Below, piece by piece: positions 9,914-20,891 of a stretch of DNA of 64,000 nucleotides (its first letter is position 1; each line of letters opens with the position of its first letter). The DNA comes from Helichrysum umbraculigerum (lineage: Eukaryota > Streptophyta > Magnoliopsida > Asterales > Asteraceae): assembly GCA_949592205.1 (NCBI GenBank), contig CATIUR010000003.1, forward strand, positions 148,737,259-148,801,258, read 5' to 3'. The position numbers were made by a program, and so were the translations under genes. The notes beneath the pieces were generated by a model that saw nothing but the letters and a program-made list of their open reading frames with translations, made no database searches and was not told where the DNA came from.

Positions 9914-11281
9914 ATGGCGTCTTTATTTCCCGTCCTAACTGTTCTTCAAGTGTCCAAAGTATCACCACCACCTTACACCTTACAGAACAGATCGCTGGCG
10001 CTGTCTTTCCTTGACATATCCTGGCTACTCAGACCTCCGGTTCATCACGTTTTCTTCTACGACCTCCCTGGCCTCACAAGATCTCACTTTATTAACACTA
10101 TCCTTCCCACTCTTAATCGCTCACTATCAACCACCCTCCAACATTTTTTCCCTTATGTTGGTAGTCTGATCATTTTTAATACTTCTACTATAAAACCTGA
10201 AATTCGTTACATTCAAGGTGATCATGTGAATGTCACGTACTCTGAATGTAATCTTGATTTTAATGATCTTACTGGAAACCATCCTCGTAATTGTGAAAAA
10301 TTTTACCATCTTATACCTCCACTTGGACCATGTCCCAAAATGTCTGATCACACAAAGATCCCGGTCTTCTCTGTCCAGATAACGCTCTTTCCTAATCATG
10401 GTATATGTATCGGGATAACTGTTCATCACATTACCGGCGACGCTAGCACTCAGTTAGGATTTTTTAGGGCGTGGGCATTGATGTCTCAATATGGTTCGGA
10501 TGAGCTATTTCTTGCTAGAGGAACCTTCCCTTCTTATGATAGAGTTATTAGTTACCCAACAAAAGATGACGAGATTCTTAAAAGAGTAAGTGTTGAACCT
10601 TTGTACCAAAACTATCAACCTCAGCAACTTTCTGGAGCAAGTGATAAAGTTAGGGCCACATTTATTATGACTCGAAGAATGATTAGTCGGTTGAAGAAAA
10701 TCGTTTCAACCCAACTGCCAACTCTAGCACATGTATCATCTTTTACAATATCATGTGCTTATATCTGGACTTGTCTTGCTAAATCATGCAAGAGTGAGTT
10801 AGAAGTACTTATTTTGGCCATCGATTGCAAAACACGTATAGATCCTCCGATCCCTGCCACCTACTTTGGCAACTGTATTATCCCATGTCTATGCATAACC
10901 ACAACCACTTTTTTGAAAAATGAAGGATTCGTGGCTATTGCTAAATTGCTTGGAGACAACCTACACAAAATCTTAACCACTGAGGGTGGAATCTTAATGT
11001 CGAACGCTCCATTCTCTGAAGTGAAGTCAAGAAAAATGATCGGTGTTGCGGGATCACCAAAGCTCAACTATTACGACATGAATTTCGGATGGGCGAATCC
11101 CAAAAAACATGAAATAATTTCTACGGATTATGATGGATCTATATCAATGGGTGCTTGTAAAGAGTCGTACGAAGATATGGAGATTGGGATATGCCTTTCG
11201 GCTACTGAGATGCAAGATTTTACTTGTATTTTCTATGATGGTGTGCAAGTGGTGAGATCACACATGGTCTCCAAAATTTAA
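9914..11281 (+). CDS. BAHD acyltransferase, malonyltransferase-like (copy 1)
   Basis: 455 residues from the ATG at 9914. The catalytic motif HxxxD is seen as HITGD, followed by AS. The YFGNC motif characteristic of anthocyanin/flavonoid and phenolic-glucoside malonyltransferases is present (TYFGNCIIPC). The structural DFGWG motif is altered to NFGWA. The family transfers an acyl group from malonyl-CoA or an aromatic acyl-CoA to sugar hydroxyls of glycosides in the cytosol. The gene has no intron and is divergently paired with the UGT94-like gene at 7582-8919, so acylation after glycosylation is a natural guess. It is very similar to the next copy at 12503. Donor and acceptor cannot be read from sequence. 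Confidence 0.93.
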   Translation: MASLFPVLTVLQVSKVSPPPYTLQNRSLALSFLDISWLLRPPVHHVFFYDLPGLTRSHFINTILPTLNRSLSTTLQHFFPYVGSLIIFNTSTIKPEIRYIQGDHVNVTYSECNLDFNDLTGNHPRNCEKFYHLIPPLGPCPKMSDHTKIPVFSVQITLFPNHGICIGITVHHITGDASTQLGFFRAWALMSQYGSDELFLARGTFPSYDRVISYPTKDDEILKRVSVEPLYQNYQPQQLSGASDKVRATFIMTRRMISRLKKIVSTQLPTLAHVSSFTISCAYIWTCLAKSCKSELEVLILAIDCKTRIDPPIPATYFGNCIIPCLCITTTTFLKNEGFVAIAKLLGDNLHKILTTEGGILMSNAPFSEVKSRKMIGVAGSPKLNYYDMNFGWANPKKHEIISTDYDGSISMGACKESYEDMEIGICLSATEMQDFTCIFYDGVQVVRSHMVSKI

Positions 11282-11739
11282 AGGGCCTTAAAATTTACAT
11301 GTGTTACTAGATAGATACAGTATCTTTAAAGATGAATTAGAAGTGAACGCTTAGATTCATCGAAGAGTTTATGTTGCTTTCGTTCTCTTGTTTTTCAGAG
11401 CTTGATGTTATTTCTCGAATTTGATTTATTGTTTTGTTATTAAAATTTACACATTCTATTATTGTATGAGACATACTTAATTTCGTTTGTTTTATTATAT
11501 ATAAATTTTCCTTTTCGGGTAAGGTCAAACAAGAAAACTTTTCTACTTGGCTTTATCCAAAAAGAAAAGTTTACATATAATAGACGATATTTATAGGTTC
11601 AATACACACGGTAGAAGCTTTCAAAGTTTGACTAATACAAGAGTAAAAAAGTAAAGTTTAATACATAAGAAATCAATAAACCCCTCTCGAATTTCCACAT
11701 ATGGTTAATATATCTCAAATTTAAGCTGCTATTAGAGTT
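11282..11739. other. 3' flank of BAHD copy 1
   Basis: The region after the stop resembles the 3' flanks of the other two BAHD copies (for example 'gatggattagaagtgaac' after copy 2 and the corresponding stretch here near 11330). This shows that the duplicated unit extended past the coding region. No further gene is seen. Confidence 0.6.
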
Positions 11740-11945
11740 TTCAGAGTTAATTTTGGGATAGAGTTTTTTTAATGTAGAGAAGGTTGATTTGGGATGAACA
11801 CACAGGCATGTAGATATGAAAGTATGGAGTTGATGAGAGTCTTTTGGCTGGCTCAAGGAAAGGAGACAGGCGACCATGGGCTAACCATGCATGGCAACAT
11901 TACCACACGATATCCATTGCTAATTGCTATCTGAATCCATTGAAT
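11740..11945 (-). pseudogene. UGT94-like N-terminal fragment
   Basis: The sequence matches the 5' part of the UGT94-like gene at 8735-8919, including the segments 'cttttggctggctcaagg' and 'gaccatgggctaaccatg' that encode the AHGH and LAKRL regions. Extra bases near 11885-11935 and other indels break the frame, and nothing downstream of the first quarter or less of the gene remains. It sits head to head with the BAHD at 12503, exactly as the intact UGT94 sits with the BAHD at 9914. Confidence 0.88.
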
Positions 11946-12502
11946 TATTTACTGCGATCACTTTGAGAATTAGAATACCATGCCTCTAGTAATAAATGAC
12001 TTGACAACATTAATTTTTGGCCATAAACCAGTAGTTATGCTTTAAGTTGTTATATTGTACAACAAGCTGATGCACGTTAATGGTGTATGACTAAAAATTG
12101 GTGATTTACAAATGTGTACAATTTTTATATAATATAAAGTTTTATTATTTGTAAGTGATCCAACAAGCTTGTCGTGCTCAAGATATGATTCAAAATAATA
12201 ATATTATGGGGCGGGTGGAATAGATCCACAAATTTCGGTTTCTTAATACTTTATACGAAGTAACAGCTTTCTCGATCGTATATATTTTAAATTAAATAAT
12301 TTCTGATTCTAAACAAAATATTCCGTAAAAAACACGAACCGCATCAACAATTTGATTTTACTTTTGGTTATCGTTTGACTGCTCGGCTCTCTTGCTGTCT
12401 TCTAGTATTCCTTTTTAACTCAACTATTAGATCGATGACTTCTCCATCATAGCAATACAACGACACTGTACGTTATATATAAGTTGATTAAAGTATAAGA
12501 AA
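11946..12502. promoter_or_regulatory. Divergent UGT94/BAHD intergenic region, copy B
   Basis: It shares ordered blocks with copy A (8920-9913): gattcaaaat, gtggaatagatccaca, the cagctttct segment and gtttgactgctcggct. It lacks the Helitron-like segment of copy A. It is the upstream region of the BAHD at 12503. Confidence 0.7.
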
Positions 12503-13876
12503 ATGGCTTCTTCATCTCCCATGGTAACTGTTGTTCAAGTGTCCAAAGTATCACCACCACCTTCCACCTTACAAAACAGGTCCTTAGCGCTGACTTTCTT
12601 TGACATAGTCTGGCTACTAACACCTCCAGTTCATCATGTTTTCTTCTATCAGCTCCCTGACCTCACAAGGACTCAATTCATTAAAACAATCTTACCCAAT
12701 CTTAATCGCTCGCTATCAACCACCCTCCAACATTTTTTCCCTTATGTTGGTAATCTCATCATATTTCCTACTCCTACTCTAAAACCTGAAATTCGTTATG
12801 TCCAAGGTGATCATGTGAACGTCACGTATTCTGAATGTCATAATCTTGATTTCAACGATCTTACAGGAAACCATCCTCGAAATTGTGATAAATTTTACCA
12901 CCTTATATCTCCACTTGGACCATGTCCCAAAATGTCTGATTACACAAAGATTCCGGTCTTCTCTGTCCAGGTAACGCTCTTTCCAAATCATGGTATCTCT
13001 GTTGGGACAACTGCTCATCACACTATCGGCGACGCTAGCACTCACCTTGCCTTTTTTAAGGCGTGGGCATTGATTTCTCAATGTGGTTCAGATGAGTTAT
13101 TTCTTGCCCAAGGAACGTTCCCATTTTATGATAGAGTAATCAGTTACCCGACACGAGATGAGGAGGCTCTTGTGAGAGCAAATGTAGAATCTTTGAAGAA
13201 CCAAGAGTATCAACCTCCCCACCTTTTCGGACCAACTGATAAAGTTCGGGCCACTTTTATCATGACTCCAAGTATGATTAGTCGGTTGAAGAAATCGGTT
13301 TTAACACAACTACCTACTCTACCGTATGTATCGCCTTTTACAATCTCATGTGCTTATATCTGGACTTGTCTTGCTAAATCATGCAAGACTGAGTTAGAAG
13401 TACTTATTCTGGCCATCGATTGCAAGGCACGTATGGATCCTCCGATCCCTGCCTCCTACTTTGGCAACTGTATTATGCCATGTCTATGCATAACTACAAC
13501 CACTTTTTTAAAAAATGAAGGATTTGTGGCCATTGCTAAATTGCTTGGAGATAGTCTACATAAAGTCTTAACCACCGAGGGTGGAATCATTATGGCTAAG
13601 GCTCCATTCTCTGAAGTGAAGTCAAGAAAAATGTTCGCTGTTGCCGGATCACCAAAGCTCAACTATTACGACATGAATTTCGGATGGGGGAATCCCAAAA
13701 AGCATGAAATAATTTCGACGGATTACGAAGAATCCATATCAATGGGTGCTTGTAAAGAGTTGTACAAAGGCATGGAGATTGGGATATGCCTTTCGGCTAC
13801 TGAGATGCAAGACTTTGCTCGTAATTTCTATGAGGGTGTGCAAGTTGTGAGACCGCATACGGTCTCCAAATTTTAA
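12503..13876 (+). CDS. BAHD acyltransferase, malonyltransferase-like (copy 2)
   Basis: 457 residues from the ATG at 12503 with no intron. HxxxD is H173-TIG-D177, the YFGNC motif is present (SYFGNCIMPC), and the DFGWG position reads NFGWG (N392-G396). It aligns over its whole length with copy 1, so the two are tandem duplicates. Its C-terminal half keeps the usual BAHD layout, with the SEVKSRKM and AGSPKLNYYDMNFGWG regions. As for copy 1, the likely role is acyl transfer from malonyl-CoA or another acyl-CoA to a glycoside sugar. The only visible partner gene on its divergent side is a dead UGT fragment. Confidence 0.94.
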   Translation: MASSSPMVTVVQVSKVSPPPSTLQNRSLALTFFDIVWLLTPPVHHVFFYQLPDLTRTQFIKTILPNLNRSLSTTLQHFFPYVGNLIIFPTPTLKPEIRYVQGDHVNVTYSECHNLDFNDLTGNHPRNCDKFYHLISPLGPCPKMSDYTKIPVFSVQVTLFPNHGISVGTTAHHTIGDASTHLAFFKAWALISQCGSDELFLAQGTFPFYDRVISYPTRDEEALVRANVESLKNQEYQPPHLFGPTDKVRATFIMTPSMISRLKKSVLTQLPTLPYVSPFTISCAYIWTCLAKSCKTELEVLILAIDCKARMDPPIPASYFGNCIMPCLCITTTTFLKNEGFVAIAKLLGDSLHKVLTTEGGIIMAKAPFSEVKSRKMFAVAGSPKLNYYDMNFGWGNPKKHEIISTDYEESISMGACKELYKGMEIGICLSATEMQDFARNFYEGVQVVRPHTVSKF

Positions 13877-14547
13877 GGGCTTTAAAATCTACATTTGATA
13901 CTAAATATATGATATATTTAACGATGGATTAGAAGTGAACATTTAGATTCTGCAAAGGGTACGTTTATGTCGCTTTCGTTCTCTTGTTCATTAGCCGTTG
14001 ATCATATTATTTCTTGAATTTAGTTTGTCTCTAGAACTTATGCCTGATTTCATTTGATTGGAACAAGTATGCATGTAATGATTGGTAGTAGTATTATTTC
14101 AGCTTAAATTGCTTCATAGACGAGATACTAATTATAAAAGGTAAAAAATCCTAATCTGATAATGGGTCGTGCATTCTCAAAACACAATGAGCTGAAATTA
14201 TATATCCGCCAATACTGATAATGTTTCTCTATCATATATTGATCATGTGCCATATACTTGGGCTTCCTGGCCATGGGCTTTCTTATTGGGCCTGCACCCT
14301 CCCCTTTATAAGGGGGAACCCTAGCTAACAAGCAAGAACTAGCAAGCAACTAACACAACATATGACACCTACAACATCATCAAGAGAGGCCTCCATGCTC
14401 TCTCCACCATCTTCAATCATGGTAAGCCTTGCTCACCACCGAAACCCATCTCCTTAGATGGTAACAAGTCGATTCACACCACCCTTAACTTCGTGAACTT
14501 TCCCACTAATTTTAGTTATATGTGTTAGTCACATCAATCATTTTGGG
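13877..14547. other. BAHD copy 2 3' flank and an orphan promoter-like segment
   Basis: A TATA-like segment (cctttataaggggg) lies at about 14303. It is followed by a C/A-rich leader-like stretch with 'ctagctaacaagcaagaa' and a possible splice donor (catggtaagcc near 14419). No reading frame follows, because the solo LTR begins at 14548. It may be part of an older retroelement or a lost gene. Confidence 0.4.
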
Positions 14548-17500
14548 TGTCGCACACCCAAATTTACTGTGCGGAAGCGATTCGGGTCGGGGCGCGACTA
14601 ATACGGTAATCACAGAACATAAGATATAATGAACGACTCTATATGCGTCGTTTACAAATTACATTGATGATATAAAAGTTTTACAATGTTGTAATAGTTA
14701 CAAAAGCTCGTAAGCCAAATGTAAAAGATTATAAGGCATATCTAGTTTTACAAAATGTAAAAAATGCAAGAGAATCTCCTGATGTCTGTATGCGACTTGA
14801 GCTATCTAATCCTGAGCAGACCTACTGCTGCTGAGTACCTGAGAATACATGTTAAAAGGTCAGCTAAACATTGGTGAGCTCATAGGTTTGTATGAATAAA
14901 CATAATGTATGAACCACAAGATTTAGTATAATGATTTGCAACCAAGCAAATAAATATGTGTATATTACTGCCATGAGTTCATAGGATGAGCTTAACTGAG
15001 GTGTCGGGATCACAATCAAGTGCTCGATCGAGGGTGCCTTCATGCGAGTGCCTAATCTACACTCGTATAAACAAATGATAATGCGTCCGTTTGACTAGTT
15101 AGTGCTTGCTAACCCGGACGGGGATTGTCAATCCCATATGGTAACATTCACGCTACAAAAGTATTACCAAACTATGATCGTGGAGGGCTTTAAAATGATT
15201 AGCAAATAACTCATGCAGAATATAGCGAGGTTTAGTACTTGTGTTCACATGTAAAACAAATAGAGCATGTATTCCCACCCCGGGAGTAAAAACAGTAAAA
15301 TGCGGGGCTATGAGACTCACCTGAGCCTGATGTGTTTGCAAAGCAAGCAAGTATGTTGTTGTACAAAGTAATGTGGTCCGAAGACTGTAACCCGCCAGGC
15401 GTCTTAAACGCGCAAGGTTATTACGATAAGTAGATGTCTAAACAGAACATCCATGCTAGTTGCTCGATCAACTAGTTATGTCCAAATATTTGATTGTTTG
15501 TTCGTGTTTTGAAAAAATGTACTCCCTGTTGATGATTTTTGTAATAATAATTCCAACGTATTATTATTATATGTTTTGTTGTATTTGTATACTTGTCAAA
15601 GTATATATATATATATATATATCATGTACGAGTATTATCATATAAGGTTTGATTGTAGTAAATGTTCAACACTTAATGAAATATGTAGTTTCAATAATCT
15701 GTGACTAGCGACACTGGGTTGAGTGTCGCTAGTTTGGCGACACTTGGTTAATTATAGCGACATAGGATGTAGTGTCGCTAGTCATGAAAATCGGGGATGT
15801 GGCGACACTAGACTTAGCGTCGCTGGGGGCAAGATTTTAATTTGTGGCGACACAGAGGTTAGAGTCGCTATATGCGACATTCGAAAATTTTGGCGACACA
15901 AGGTTTAGTGTCGCTATGTGTGACGTTCGATTAGTAGTAGCGATATTCGGTTAGTGTCGCTAGGGCGACACTCAAATGGTTTTGGCGACATTGATCTAGT
16001 GTCGCTATCGGATTTGGGCCCGAAGCGACACTAGGACTGAAACGTTTTACAAGTTTCGTGAACGTGGTCAAACGACCTCGATTTGACCCGAAACTTTTAC
16101 ACAAGTCTTAATTTAGTTAATAGAGTCTAGGAAAATTATCGGTCCGTGTCGGGGTTGACCCGAGGTGTTGGTTTTATAGAAATGTCAAAAACAGTCCCAT
16201 TGTTATGTTTTCGGTTTTGTCGGCTTGTTTCGCCTCTCGTTTTCAACAACTTAAAGTCCGCAATAATTCATGACAAAGATTACACATAATTATCTATGTC
16301 TCTAGTATTTTACCTAATTTTTCCATGAATTTTAGAGGTCGTTTCATTAGGTAAATAAAATCAAGAAACACATAAGTTCAAATTTCGGCCAAAACAGACT
16401 GTCATGTATAAACCGAATTTTCTGGAGGAATCGATGCATTTTTAGAGGAAGTGTTCAACACGAAAGTTGTAGATAACATCCATATGAAGATTTTGGCATA
16501 ATTTCATGCATTTCTTTTGTGTATACGATTTTATATGATTTTTCTCGTGAGACTGATTTTCTGGACAGATTTAGTATATATATATGTGTGTGTGTGTGTT
16601 TCAAAAACGTGTTTTAAGTTATAATTTGGACATAATCTAGCTAATGGAGCTATAAAATATGTAAATAAATGACATGCAAGTAAATCTAAGATGAGAGGGT
16701 TCATGTTCTTACAAAGAAAGGATGGAGAACAAGAAATGATGAAGAAGATGATGATTTTGAGCTTGGTTCCTTCTTGTTCTTGATTTCTTGAGGTGTAATG
16801 GTGATTCTTGATGATGATGGAACTGATTTGATGATGAAGATGGTGATGAAATCGTTGGGGGAAGGAGGAGAGGGGAGGGTGAGAAAGGTGTGAAATGATG
16901 AAGTGAAGTGGAGTGAAGAAATGAGTAAGGGTGGAGTGGTTTTTGGGTTAAGTGAGTCAAAGAAGAAAAGTGAGGTGGGGGTGGTGTGAGAGCCTGCCCA
17001 TAGGGGCCCCACAAGGGGTGTGGACTTCTCAAATTTTGTTTCCCCAATTTGTGCTCCGTGTGGTGTTCGTTTTCTCGTCCGTTTCGGTATTTATTTAGAC
17101 GTTAAACGTTTAATACGCGTGTTTTAAGTAACGATTAAGTTTCGATATTTTTATGTGAAATATTTATTCTTAACACCTGAAAACATTGATAAAAATGTTT
17201 CATGATTTGTCAGTCTCGGTTTGCGTGTACGTGTTACGGTTTCTAAGTCGCGTGATGTTTTATTTAAACGTTTTCGTTTTCGATATAAAACACTACATTT
17301 TAAATGAAAGTTTTATTCGAAATAATATATTTAATAAAATATATTTTGGTTTTCGTTCGATTGTCGGGCGCGTTTCGTGCGTTTCTGTCGCGTACGATTT
17401 GTTTTATACGATACGAAATACTTTTTATATATTATCAAAATAATATAAGATAAATAATGAGTTTATTAAATAATTTCATATTATTTAATAATTGTGTTCA

Positions 17501-17689
17501 CCAACGTCCGTAGTGTGATGTGTCGGATTCCATCCGATATGAAAATGCACGATTATATTTAATCGCGTACGTGTGTATATATAATAATATACATAATGAT
17601 ACATACAATTAGCCTAAAATAGAACTAATTACATGTATTAGCAAAGTGATTATGCACTAATTGCTAACCCTAATTTGTCGGGTGTCACA
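14548..17689 (-). mobile_element. 3.1 kb Ty3-like solo LTR
   Basis: On the minus strand it begins TGTGACACCCGAC and ends in a TG..CA-style terminus (ggtgtgcgaca). The 5 bp duplication ttggg lies at 14543-14547 and 17690-17694. The end region (gccccgacccgaatcgcttccgc in reverse) matches the end of the solo LTR at 52161-54789, so the two are related. About 15690-16040 holds many copies of gcgacact/agtgtcgct. A TA and a TG microsatellite lie near 15604 and 16574. No coding region is convincing. Confidence 0.9.
15690..16040. repeat. Array of gcgacact / agtgtcgct words inside the solo LTR
   Basis: More than a dozen occurrences of the GCGACA core and its complement TGTCGC alternate at spacings of roughly 15-40 bp, with unrelated sequence in between. 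A shorter version of the same pattern is present at 53345-53470 in the related solo LTR. Confidence 0.85.
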
Positions 17690-18414
17690 TTGGGTTTCGA
17701 TGATTATAACTGAATAAAATAATATTGTTTCTTTGTCTTGGACTCCTGGCAAACTTTGCTAATAATAATAAATAAATAAAAGTCTTGAAGTGCAGTTTAT
17801 AAGAAGAAAACTCCATCTTTCTCCATTCACAAGTCAACTCATTTTGCAACATTAAACCTTCAATGGCATCTTCGTCTCCCATAGTAAATGTTATTCAAGT
17901 GTCCAAAGTATCACCACCACCTAATACCTTACAAGACAGGTCCCTGGCGTTGACTTTCTTTGACATGGTCCGGCTATTCACACCTCCGGTTCAATTCATC
18001 AGCTTTTCTTCTTTGAGCTCCGCAACCTAACAAGTTCTCAGTTCGTTAAGACTATAGTTCCCACTCTTAACATCTCGCTATCAACAACTCTTCAACATTA
18101 TTTTCCTTATGTTGGTAATTTGATCATATTTTCAGTTCCTACTATAAAACCTGAAATTCGTTACGTGAAAGGTGATCATGTGAACGTAGCGTATTCTGTA
18201 TGTCATAATCTTGATTTCAATGATCTTACAGGAAACCATCCTCGAAATTGTGATAAATTTTACCATCTTATACCTCCACTTGGAGAATGTGTTAAAATGT
18301 CCGATCACACAAAAATCCCTGTATTTTCTGTCTAGGTAAGGCTCTTTCAGAACCACGGCATCTCTGTGGGGGTAACTTTTCATCACAGTCTCTCCGATGG
18401 TAGCACTCATATTG

Positions 18415-19182
18415 TATAACACCCCTCATTCATAAGTACAATATTATATAAATATTTATCGCGGAAACGCATATTTAAAAACATCATTAAACACTGTACA
18501 TTATAGATAATGTAGATACATGGATTACATGATTACACATCATGAATTAAAACTGTTTAAGTTATAACATTTTAACTACATCAAAACGGGGCATTAGTAT
18601 TTCAAACATACTTTATAACAAAACTATATCAGAGACGCCAAAGTCAAACATTCCATGCTCCAAGAGTATCAACTTCCTGATCACCCACATACTAAACAAA
18701 ACCTGCAGGAAGTTAAAACGAGGGATTAGCACGAAGCTAAGTGAATGAATTTGTTACACACCATTCAACTTAACTGCAAGTTTACAACAAATAAAAGTAA
18801 ACACACAATTTAAATGAGGATCGGTGGTTCCTGGGTTATCATAATACCCGGGGATTTCCCAACAACACTTAACGTACATATCCGTATGGCCATAACGGAC
18901 GAGACCGATAACTAAGGGTTGTTAAACTCATACACAGGTTCTAAACACAACAAATGAATCAAAACCTATATAATACACATAATAACCCAATAGCCCAACT
19001 ATCACGTTGACCTCAATAACAAGGATACACAAAGGTCCATATATCACGTAGATCAAAATAAATCATTAAGACTAAACAGTCTAATAACACATCTACGTTT
19101 ACCTGTTGTAACAAAATAATTACAACTAAATCAAAGAGGGAGTTTTAAAATCCACTCACCGATACCTTTGTCTTCACAAATC
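18415..19182 (-). repeat. Truncated chromovirus LTR (array LTR 1)
   Basis: It matches the first ~770 bp (plus-strand order) of the LTRs at 20811 and 27711. It breaks off at 'cttcacaa', where the sequence jumps into the reverse-transcriptase region of pol. A short shared word (acaa) at the junction suggests an end-joining deletion. It lacks the long TA run found in the other two LTRs. Confidence 0.9.
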
Positions 19183-20636
19183 GTCTATTCGAGGTAGAGG
19201 ATATTTGTTCTTCACTGTTCTTTTATTCAGTTCCCTATAATCAATACACATTCGAAAAGACTCATCCTTCTTTTTCACAAATAAAATCGGTGCACCCCAA
19301 GGAGAAGAGCTAGGTCTAATGAACCCTTTATCCAATAACTCCTGTATCTGATTCATCATCTCCCGCATTTCAGACGGAGCTAATCTATCGGGAGCTTTAG
19401 CTATAGGTGACGAACCCGGTACAAGATCAATATGAAATTCTACTTCCCTAACCGGTGGCAAACCAGGTAATTCATCGATAAACACATCCGGATATTCAGA
19501 AACAACCGGAACATCAGAAATAGACTTCTTTTCTAATTTGGCATTAATCACATAGGCTAGATAAGATTCACAACCTTTTAACAATGCTTTCCTAGCTTTC
19601 ATCATGCTAATCAAAGGCATACACCCACCATCCCTTTCTCCTCGAGCAACCACGTATGACTCTTCAGAAATTGGGATTCTAATTAACTTATTATGGAAAT
19701 CTATACTTGCTTTAAAATGACTTAACCAATCCATTCCAATAATCACATCAAAACTTGGAATTGGCATTAACAAAAATAAAATTGAGAAAGTCTGGCCATC
19801 TATCATAATACTAGCTCCAGTCACCGAGGTGGTAACAGGAACTAACTTGCCACTAACAATTTCTACTTCTAAAGTCTTAGTTATCACAGTAGGGTTCAAA
19901 TTCAATTTATCACAAAAGCACAAAGAGATAAAGGAACAGTTTGCTCCATAATCAAATAAAACACGAGCTGGTACAGAGTTTATGAGAAAAGTACCATGTA
20001 TAACATCTTCTGTGTGTACAGCCTCATCGACTGTCATTTGAAATGCCCTACTTGTTGCTGGCGGAGGATTCTTCCACTTTTGACCGGAAGATGACGAACT
20101 TCCAACCGAAACCGAACCTTGTTTCTTCGCCTCAGGACATTCACCTACACTGTGACCTTCTTTCTTACAATTCCAACACATAAAATTCGGAAACTTGCAG
20201 TTCTTAAACTCATGGCCAAGTTCCCCACATTTAACACACTTGTTCATCTGAATAGTACATGGGTCAGTGTGTTTCGATCTACAAGAACTGCACCAATTGG
20301 AACTACCAGAAGAACCACTCTTATTACCAGATCCTTGACCTTTTCGATTACCCTGCCATCTTTGTTTTCCTTTTCCTGAAGAATCTGTTCTACCCATTGA
20401 AGAAGAAGTATCTTTTGTTTGATAACCCTGAGCTCTCATATCACTGTCAACTGAGCGTGCAAGGGTAAAAGCTTGAGACAAACTACTAGCTAACCTCACC
20501 GTAGTGCGATAGTTAGGGGGTAAAGCATCCACAAACTGTTTAATTCATGATGTTGTTCATCATGAATAGGTAACGGAGGCACATCAGTCCTGGAGGCATT
20601 ATTAAGGTTTCCGGTCGGTTGCTCGTTATCTGCCAT
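19174..20636 (-). pseudogene. Deleted gag-pol copy (internal region 1)
   Basis: Minus-strand order: a few codons of gag from 20636, then a deletion of most of gag near 20540. An open stretch follows with two CCHC zinc knuckles (CVKCGELGHEFKNC and CWNCKKEGHSVGEC), a protease region in which the active-site triad reads DYG instead of DSG, and the beginning of reverse transcriptase, truncated at the LTR 1 junction. RNase H, integrase and chromodomain are absent. It cannot be autonomous. Confidence 0.9.
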
Positions 20637-20795
20637 AGCTGTAATTATCACAACACTCAACACTTGTTAATCGTTAGAACCTATCTACTAAACGATTTAC
20701 ATACAATGTTAAATCCCATACCCAGGAATGTTTGACATAACAAGCAATAGAATTGGGATTGAACACTTTACAATGCTCAACTAGCTCAAAACTAT

Positions 20796-20808
20796 GCTCT
20801 GATACCAA
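20796..20808 (-). promoter_or_regulatory. Primer binding site, internal region 1
   Basis: On the minus strand this reads TGGTATCAGAGC, complementary to the 3' end of initiator Met-tRNA. It is three bases from the LTR at 20811. Confidence 0.85.
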
Positions 20809-20810
20809 CT

Positions 20811-20835
20811 TATAACACCCCTCATTCATAAGTAC

Positions 20836-20891
<56 letters not shown>

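Noticed and set aside
16701..17047. Two overlapping ~105-codon frames on the minus strand
   Set aside because: Low-complexity Ser/Pro/His composition from GA/TC-rich DNA inside a solo LTR; no domain.
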